Part shown: piece after piece, positions 29,366 to 34,052 of the stretch
Layout of the letters: each line of letters starts with the position of its first letter
Numbering within the stretch: the first letter of the stretch is position 1
Source: Pseudomonadales bacterium
Lineage (GTDB): Bacteria; Pseudomonadota; Gammaproteobacteria; Pseudomonadales; Pseudohongiellaceae
Direction: 5' to 3'
Assembly (NCBI GenBank): GCA_028281635.1
Contig: JANQJM010000001.1
Coordinates: 1 to 34,052 of the forward strand
DNA: 34,052 nucleotides
Made by a program: the position numbers and the translations under genes
Notes under the pieces: generated by a model
Seen by the model: the letters and a program-made list of their open reading frames with translations, nothing else
The model's database searches: none
What the model was told of the DNA's origin: nothing

Positions 29366-30493
29366 CTACAACATCCCCTTTACATATTCTGCAATGGCCA
29401 GGCTCGATGTTAGACCTGGTGATTCGATACCAAACAATTGAATTAGACCTGCAACACCGTGATCGTCTTCATCTTGAATCACAAAGTCAGCTGCAGGTTC
29501 TCCAGGTCCAGCCAATTTAGGTCTGATCCCCGCATAGTCTGGCACTAGTTGTTTACTGTTTATGCCTGGAAAGTAGTGCCCAATCGCTGCGGCGAATTGT
29601 TCTGCTTTTTCCGCAGCTACTGCATAGTCGATGGATTCAACATAGTCTACATCAGGCCCGAATCGAAGTTGGCCTGATAGATCCTGGGTGCTATGGATCC
29701 CAAGTCCTGCTGTATTCGGCTCTGGCAAGGGATAGATCAAGTGCTGAAAAGGATTGCGTCCGCTGTAGCGAAAGTAATCACCTTTGCACGGATACAGTGT
29801 TGGTACTGAAGCGGCAGCTACGCCTTCAATGCGCTGGGCAAGGGATTGGGCCTGCAGTCCAGTGCAGTTAATAAAGACTTCCGTCTTGAAAGAGTAAGAT
29901 TCCTGGCCGCCAGTTTCATGCAAGGTGGTATGTACTGCAAATCCATCGTGTTCTTGGCTCACAGTTAACGCCTCGGTTCTCGGAGCATAAACCAGACCCG
30001 CGATTTCAGCCTGGGCTAACAGACTCTGCATATAGCCGTGACTATCGATGATGCCGGTGGATGGAGAGAACAGGGCGTGTCTGGCACTGACAGCAGGTTC
30101 CTGTTGTTGGAGTTCAGCCTGGCTCCAATATTCAAGATCCAGGACCTCATTAGCACTGGCATTTGCCAGCAGGTTTTCCAGACTGTCTGCCGACTCTTCA
30201 AGAGAAATTATGCATTTACCAAGTTTTTTATAGGCAATGTCGTAAGTTGAACAATAGCTGTAGAGCAGGTCGCGGCCCCGGCGGCAGAGTTTTGCTTTCA
30301 GACTGGCGGGCGGGTAGTAGATTCCGGCATGGATGACTTCGCTATGTCGGCTGCTAATGTGCTGACCGAACTGGGATTCCCGCTCCAGCAGGACAATGGA
30401 TGAGGCCTGAAAACTACTGGATTGTGTCAGTTCCCGGGCTATTGCCAGACCAACGACCCCGGCGCCTGCAATGCAAACTGAAAACTTGTCCAC
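29366..30493 (-). CDS. lhgO: L-2-hydroxyglutarate dehydrogenase-like FAD oxidoreductase
   Basis: 375 residues of the DAO/L2HGDH family. N-terminal FAD motif AGAGVVGLAIAREL (9-22), then SSRHSEVIHAGIYYPP and SLKAKLCRRG (47-72), a block characteristic of L-2-hydroxyglutarate dehydrogenases; also STGIIDSHGYMQSL, PCKGDYFRYSG, and the C-terminal GIESPGLTSSLAIAEYV. Predicted reaction: L-2-hydroxyglutarate to 2-oxoglutarate with electrons passed to quinone. Seventeen bases after alkB on the same strand, so probably cotranscribed. The symbol is by family; related 2-hydroxyacid oxidases remain possible. Ends convergent with pilZ. Confidence 0.78.
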   Translation of the reverse strand: MDKFSVCIAGAGVVGLAIARELTQSSSFQASSIVLLERESQFGQHISSRHSEVIHAGIYYPPASLKAKLCRRGRDLLYSYCSTYDIAYKKLGKCIISLEESADSLENLLANASANEVLDLEYWSQAELQQQEPAVSARHALFSPSTGIIDSHGYMQSLLAQAEIAGLVYAPRTEALTVSQEHDGFAVHTTLHETGGQESYSFKTEVFINCTGLQAQSLAQRIEGVAAASVPTLYPCKGDYFRYSGRNPFQHLIYPLPEPNTAGLGIHSTQDLSGQLRFGPDVDYVESIDYAVAAEKAEQFAAAIGHYFPGINSKQLVPDYAGIRPKLAGPGEPAADFVIQDEDDHGVAGLIQLFGIESPGLTSSLAIAEYVKGML

Positions 30494-30510
30494 GCTGCTA
30501 AGGCCCCGGT

Positions 30511-31146
30511 CTAGCCTGATGCTGGCTTGATGTTTCGGAAGGTGAGGTTAATTCGGGGCTCATTTAAATCTTGTACTTTAGGTAATTGGTGTAACCATTT
30601 ATCCTGGCAGCCTTTTCCCATTAACAGCACTGAGCCATTTGGCAGCACAATCTTGCGTTTGGAGAGCGATTTATCCCGTTTAGGCTTGAGTTCGAAGGTG
30701 CGTTCTACTCCAAAACTCACCGATGCAATCAAGGGATCAGACCCTAATTCCGCCTCGTCATCGGCATGCCAGGACACACTGTCTTGTCCTGAGCGGTAGA
30801 GATTAAGCAGAACAGAGTTAAATCGCTGTGAAATCAGCGATTCTACTCTGTTGCGTATGCTGAGAACGCTATCTGACCAGGGTTCTGGTTCCAGGCGCAT
30901 GCCCGAGTAACCGTATAAGGAACCGTGATCACCCATCCAGCATTGCAGCCTCGGTACCAGCCGCTCCTGGCCGGCAATCCACAAAGTTTCCTGTCGCCAG
31001 GGAATCAGCTTTAGCAAGCCCTTAAGCAGTTCAGTACTCTCGGCAGGCGAGAAAGCCTTGGGCCAAAGACGCAGCAGGGCGCCTTCCAGGGCGATATCTT
31101 CGTAACGACCCGGATCAGCATCCTGATAGAACAATTCTGCTTGCAT
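30511..31146 (-). CDS. alkB: AlkB family alkylated nucleic acid demethylase (ALKBH2/3-like)
   Basis: Fe(II)/2-oxoglutarate dioxygenase that removes 1-methyladenine and 3-methylcytosine lesions. 211 residues. Iron ligands H127 and D129 (WHADDEAELG) and H186 (DKWLHQLPK); 2-oxoglutarate/base-pocket arginines R198 and R204 in PRINLTFRNI; also YGYSG, FNSVLLNLYRSG and IASVSFGVERTF. The sequence is closer to the ALKBH2/3 type than to E. coli AlkB. First gene of a probable alkB-lhgO operon, divergent from gor with about 100 bases between starts. Confidence 0.9.
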   Translation of the reverse strand: MQAELFYQDADPGRYEDIALEGALLRLWPKAFSPAESTELLKGLLKLIPWRQETLWIAGQERLVPRLQCWMGDHGSLYGYSGMRLEPEPWSDSVLSIRNRVESLISQRFNSVLLNLYRSGQDSVSWHADDEAELGSDPLIASVSFGVERTFELKPKRDKSLSKRKIVLPNGSVLLMGKGCQDKWLHQLPKVQDLNEPRINLTFRNIKPASG

Positions 31147-31247
31147 GTGGGCAAAGGCTTCCGAATTCTGAACAGCAATAGGTATGGCGGCTCGGCTGAG
31201 GCATAATGCCGGCTTTTCGAGGCAGCAGACCCCAAGGATACAGTAGT

Positions 31248-32594
31248 TTGAGCGAGTTTGATTACGATCTGTTTGTGATAGGCGCCGGTTCAGGAGGTGT
31301 TCGAGCCAGTCGCATTGCGGCTTCGCTAGGTGCCAGTGTAGCCATTGCCGAAGAGCGCTATTTCGGTGGCACCTGTGTCAATGTGGGCTGTGTCCCCAAG
31401 AAGCTGTTCAGCTACGCGGCGCATTTCAAAGATAGCTTCGAGGATAGTGCAGGATTTGGATGGGAAACGGGAGCAATCAGCTTTGACTGGGCTAAACTAA
31501 AATCTAATAAAGATAGTGAAATTAACCGCTTAAATGAGATATATAAGTCAATACTTGATAATAACGGAGTGACGATCTATCAGGACCGTGCGCGGGTGGC
31601 GGGTCCTCATACCATCGCTGTTGCCGACCAACAGCTTAGCGCCCGCTATATCCTGATTGCAGTGGGCGGATGGCCCTGGACACCAGATTATCCCGGCTGC
31701 GAACATGCTGTCTCATCCAACGAAGTCTTCGCGCTGGATGCCTTGCCTGAATCCATCGCCGTGGTCGGTGGTGGCTATATTGCCGTTGAGTTTGCCAGCA
31801 TATTCGCTGGACTAGGCCGTGACACCACGCTCATCTATCGCGGGGAGAAACTTCTGAGAGGCTTTGACGAGGACGTTCGAGACCTCATTACCGCGGAAAT
31901 GGGCCACAAAACCGAGCTGAAGCTGCAGGATGATGTTTCTAAAATAGTCAAATATGACAGAGGCTTAGAAGTCAGTCTTAACAGTGGCTATGAATTTGAA
32001 TGCGACCTATTGCTTGCAGCCACTGGCCGCCGCCCATTAACCGATGATCTTGGCCTGGAGACAGTCGCCGTGGAATTGGATGACTGGGGTGCCATCAAGG
32101 TAAATGCCGATTACCAGACCCGAGAGCCCAGTATTTATGCGGTTGGCGATGTCATTGATCGAGTGGCACTGACCCCGGTAGCGCTGGCTGAAGGCCAATT
32201 AGTGGCCAGACAGCTGTTTGGCCAGAATCCTCAGGGCTTATCCTATGAAAACATCCCCACTGCCGTATTTTGCCATCCCAATGTCGCCACCTGCGGATTA
32301 ACGGAGTCGGAAGTCCAGCAAAGGGGTTTTGACTACGATGTATTTCTGTCGACCTTCAAGCCACTCAAACACACTCTGAGCGGCCGTGAGGAACGCAGTC
32401 TTATCAAGCTGATAGTCGACAAGGCTTCAGACCGCGTTATTGGAGCCCATATCGTCGCCGACGATGCCGGCGAGCTTATGCAGGGAATCGCCGTGGCCAT
32501 GAATGCAGGGGTTACCAAATCCCAGTTCGATAACACCATCGGAATACACCCGACCTTGGCGGAAGAGTTCGTGACGATGCGAGAAGCTCGTTAG
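31248..32594 (+). CDS. gor: Glutathione-disulfide reductase
   Basis: Reduces glutathione disulfide with NADPH. The TTG start at 31248 (AAGGA nine bases upstream) gives 448 residues, MSEFDYDLFVIGAGSGGVRA, matching the family; an in-frame ATG at 31206 adds 14 non-conserved residues and remains an alternative. Redox cysteines C43/C48 in GGTCVNVGCVPKKLF; GGGYIAVEFASIFAGLG followed by two arginines (YRGEKLLRGFD) that indicate NADPH rather than NADH; AVGDVIDR; and GIHPTLAEEFVTM with the catalytic His. A local AT-rich patch (about 31497-31575) stays in frame in the helical region after the FAD domain start. Confidence 0.93.
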   Translation: MSEFDYDLFVIGAGSGGVRASRIAASLGASVAIAEERYFGGTCVNVGCVPKKLFSYAAHFKDSFEDSAGFGWETGAISFDWAKLKSNKDSEINRLNEIYKSILDNNGVTIYQDRARVAGPHTIAVADQQLSARYILIAVGGWPWTPDYPGCEHAVSSNEVFALDALPESIAVVGGGYIAVEFASIFAGLGRDTTLIYRGEKLLRGFDEDVRDLITAEMGHKTELKLQDDVSKIVKYDRGLEVSLNSGYEFECDLLLAATGRRPLTDDLGLETVAVELDDWGAIKVNADYQTREPSIYAVGDVIDRVALTPVALAEGQLVARQLFGQNPQGLSYENIPTAVFCHPNVATCGLTESEVQQRGFDYDVFLSTFKPLKHTLSGREERSLIKLIVDKASDRVIGAHIVADDAGELMQGIAVAMNAGVTKSQFDNTIGIHPTLAEEFVTMREAR

Positions 32595-32680
32595 AGGTTT
32601 GTCAGGTATTCACTGGAAAGCAGTGATAAGACATTGAAATAGCAAACATCCTGGAAAAGCCAGTATTTCAGGATATCTCA

Positions 32681-32890
32681 CTATTTCCGGTAATAAAGAT
32701 TACCTTTATCGTCTACTTCCACTCTCTCGACGGCGTGTTCCAGTAGTTTATGGATTATCTTGCTATCCATGAGCGGCTTTTCTTCGTTCTCCAGTCTGAT
32801 CCTATTGATCTTCAGGGCTATTTCGTCAATCACGGCCTGCTCTTTCGCTGACAGTCTTATGTAACTCGGCATATTAGTGATCTCAATCAT
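32681..32890 (-). CDS. Small putative DNA-binding protein of unknown function
   Basis: 69 residues, MIEITNMPSYIRLSAKEQAV..., rich in Lys/Glu. The short beta-like start (PSYIRLS) followed by two helices (AVIDEIALKINRIRL and DSKIIHKLLEHAVERV) resembles ribbon-helix-helix regulators of plasmids and phages, but I do not recognise a specific family. A second in-frame ATG at 32872 (MPSYIRL) is a possible true start. An inverted repeat with a possible -10 lies directly upstream (32891-32936), consistent with self-regulation. Convergent with gor; an imperfect hairpin at 32648-32674 lies between. Confidence 0.6.
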   Translation of the reverse strand: MIEITNMPSYIRLSAKEQAVIDEIALKINRIRLENEEKPLMDSKIIHKLLEHAVERVEVDDKGNLYYRK

Positions 32891-32936
32891 AGTGAAAAAG
32901 TGACGATATCATAGTTTAAATGTTGTCATTTTCACT
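32891..32936. promoter_or_regulatory. Inverted repeat at the start of the small regulator gene, candidate operator
   Basis: The left arm AGTGAAAAAGTGAC (32891-32904) and right arm GTCATTTTCACT (32925-32936) are reverse complements apart from two extra bases in the left arm. On the minus strand TATGAT (32908-32913) lies between the arms as a possible -10 for the gene ending at 32681. Binding here would block that promoter. Confidence 0.5.
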
Positions 32937-33005
32937 AGTACATGATTCAATCCGTCCCTAGTGCGGCGCAGTGGCACAGCTGAAATTACTTAACAGGAGA
33001 AACCC

Positions 33006-33212
33006 ATGGATGCAATTGATTCGGTCACTGATATTTACACCCAAAACCCCTGCGGTGAAGACGATGCGTTGTGCCTCTCAATGAGCCGAAACCCCGAAGA
33101 AGGTGCGCCACTGGCAATCGCGCAGGGCGAGGAAGGGATTTGCATAACGGTTGAGGAGGGGCGGTGGCTATACGAGCAGTTGGAAATGCTCAAGCGACTG
33201 AGAATGCTATAG
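33006..33212 (+). CDS. Hypothetical small acidic protein
   Basis: 68 residues, MDAIDSVTDIYTQNPCGEDD... ending EQLEMLKRLRML, acidic except for the last helix. Strong ribosome site CAGGAG seven bases before the ATG supports expression. No family recognised. It faces away from the small regulator gene and is followed by two hairpins (33226-33280), so it appears to be a single-gene unit. Confidence 0.6.
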   Translation: MDAIDSVTDIYTQNPCGEDDALCLSMSRNPEEGAPLAIAQGEEGICITVEEGRWLYEQLEMLKRLRML

Positions 33213-33225
33213 CTAGAAAGTAAAA

Positions 33226-33280
33226 GCCCGGGACTAGCCCGGGCACGTGTCGAAGGCGGCAACCTTCGGCTTATTTTTGT
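33226..33280. terminator. Tandem hairpins, intrinsic terminator
   Basis: Hairpin 1: GCCCGGG (33226-33232), loop ACTAG, CCCGGGC (33238-33244); read on the minus strand it is followed by TTTTA. Hairpin 2: CGAAGG (33251-33256), loop CGGCAA, CCTTCG (33263-33268), then GCTTATTTTTGTT. Together they can stop transcription from the left gene and from the opposite direction. Confidence 0.7.
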
Positions 33281-33302
33281 TCCCCGCTAAAGGAACCCCG
33301 GC

Positions 33303-33584
33303 ATGGTAGCAACCGCAAACCAGCAAGACAATTCCCTTCCCCTTCGCCCAGATCAGGCAATCGCTAGTTTTTGGCGGCAGCTTCACGCCGTATTCCGGGC
33401 TCAGTTGCTAGCCACGATGCCTGGCGGTGGTATTGAAGCCGTCGATTACTGGGACTACGACTGGCAAGACATCCCTCCTGACTTTCGCAAGCACATCATT
33501 GTCTACGTCTCGGCCAACCAAGAGGCATTTCGGGGCTTCATTATGTGCTGCCAGCAAATCGCGCGCGACAGGTTAGCGCCATGA
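33303..33584 (+). CDS. Hypothetical protein, first of a three-gene compact unit
   Basis: 93 residues, MVATANQQDNSLPLRPDQAI..., mostly helical with Trp/Tyr-rich centre (VDYWDYDWQDIPPDF). Ribosome site AAAGGA lies upstream of ATG 33303. Its stop overlaps the next start in ATGA, a coupling typical of phage or mobile-element operons. No family recognised; soluble, no signal peptide or membrane segment. Confidence 0.6.
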   Translation: MVATANQQDNSLPLRPDQAIASFWRQLHAVFRAQLLATMPGGGIEAVDYWDYDWQDIPPDFRKHIIVYVSANQEAFRGFIMCCQQIARDRLAP

Positions 33585-33793
33585 GTTTCCTCAACTGGAT
33601 TCGGCAATTCATTGCCAGAGTTATCGGTGCGGCAGGGAAAGCTACCGGGGAGGCCACCCGGCGACCCAGGGAAGGGGCTCCGAATACTCACCGATTTCCC
33701 CAACGCGGCGGACCTTGGAAAAGGTGCCATGCCGCACACATCATGCCGTGGTGGTTACGAACGGCGATTACCAAAACAGAGAGGCAAAAATAA
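33581..33793 (+). CDS. Hypothetical small basic protein
   Basis: 70 residues from ATG 33581, which overlaps the previous stop (ATGA): MSFLNWIRQFIARVIGAAGK at the start, then very basic, Arg/Pro-rich, ending KTERQK. The N-terminal stretch could be an amphipathic or membrane-touching helix. Its TAA overlaps the next ATG by one base. A second frame (33612-33809) is also open over most of this stretch, but the double coupling of starts and stops favours this frame. No family recognised. Confidence 0.5.
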   Translation: MSFLNWIRQFIARVIGAAGKATGEATRRPREGAPNTHRFPQRGGPWKRCHAAHIMPWWLRTAITKTERQK

Positions 33794-34052
33794 TGGAATG
33801 GCTCAATGAAAATTTCGTAATGGTGTTAATTGGTGCATCGCTACCGTTATCTATGTTGGTGGTCATGTTGTGCATTCAGCGTGTAAGGGAACGCGTCGAT
33901 TCGTTGGAATGGAATCGAGGGCGGCTAGATGACAATTACAACATGCTCAGAGATCTGCAATATGAATTCAAAGGTGAAGTTCTGGAGGACGTGCGGCGCC
34001 TCGGGCGAAGTGTCTCGGAACTAGAAACAGGGCGCCAGCATCATGCGCAGTT
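33793..34052 (+). CDS. Membrane-anchored coiled-coil protein (3' truncated by window edge)
   Basis: The frame opens at ATG 33793 (overlapping the previous TAA) and stays open to the window end, 86 complete codons. MEWLNENF is followed by a hydrophobic segment (about 9-28, VMVLIGASLPLSMLVVMLCI) and then a charged helical region (RVRERVDSLEWNRGRLDDN, DVRRLGRSVSELETG) with heptad-like spacing. Single membrane anchor plus coiled coil recalls phage Rz-type spanins or small phage structural accessory proteins, but no family can be assigned. Confidence 0.6.
   Translation, partial: MEWLNENFVMVLIGASLPLSMLVVMLCIQRVRERVDSLEWNRGRLDDNYNMLRDLQYEFKGEVLEDVRRLGRSVSELETGRQHHAQ

Noticed and set aside
31497..31575. 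AT-rich patch inside gor as a possible insertion
   Set aside because: The frame stays open and the encoded helix fits the glutathione reductase fold at that place; local base composition alone is too weak.
32648..32674. ATCCTGGAAA/TTTCAGGAT hairpin between gor and the small minus-strand gene as a terminator
   Set aside because: One-base bulge and no T-run on either strand; mentioned only as context.
33612..33809. Alternative + strand frame overlapping the 33581-33793 gene
   Set aside because: TTG start without ribosome site, while the competing frame is coupled at both ends (ATGA and TAATG). Not fully excluded.

Overview
The window looks like chromosomal DNA of a marine-type gammaproteobacterium close to the Pseudomonadales/Cellvibrionales. 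Reasons: the order sdhAB-sucAB-lpd-sucCD with lpd inside the cluster; a rpmF-plsX-fabD-fabG-acpP-fabF-mltG-tmk-holB-pilZ string with no fabH, as in Pseudomonas; and a TonB2-type energy module of the Vibrio/Shewanella kind. I cannot name genus or species from sequence alone.

Left third (1-9980): a TCA-cycle operon on the + strand. It starts inside sdhA and runs through sdhB, sucA, sucB, lpd, sucC and sucD, taking 2-oxoglutarate to succinyl-CoA to succinate to fumarate. A long hairpin overlaps the sucD stop. A 443-base non-coding stretch with two inverted repeats follows (9981-10423).

10424-15602: six tightly packed genes (DUF3450 periplasmic protein, TtpC-like fused ExbB, ExbB2, ExbD2, TonB2, secreted TPR protein) forming an envelope energy-transduction operon. 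Next comes an isolated htpG with a very good sigma-32 promoter whose predicted start point lies in the left arm of the preceding intrinsic terminator. argS lies on the opposite strand, facing htpG.

19619-29310: rluC, then yceD-rpmF-plsX-fabD-fabG-acpP-fabF-mltG-tmk-holB-pilZ. yceD has a near-consensus sigma-70 promoter placed so close to its ATG that the mRNA should be leaderless. acpP has its own promoter, a structured leader and a terminator before fabF. pabC, usually found between fabF and mltG, is absent.

29366-32594: a likely two-gene minus-strand operon alkB-lhgO (DNA/RNA dealkylase and L-2-hydroxyglutarate dehydrogenase), divergent from glutathione reductase (gor). The pairing is suggestive because L-2-hydroxyglutarate inhibits AlkB-type oxygenases.

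32595-34052: a change of style to very small genes. A minus-strand putative small DNA-binding protein has an inverted repeat at its start. Opposite it are short + strand genes of unknown function, the last three joined by ATGA and TAATG overlaps and the last one running off the window. This looks like the edge of a prophage or other accessory element. No rRNA, tRNA, CRISPR array or insertion sequence was seen.
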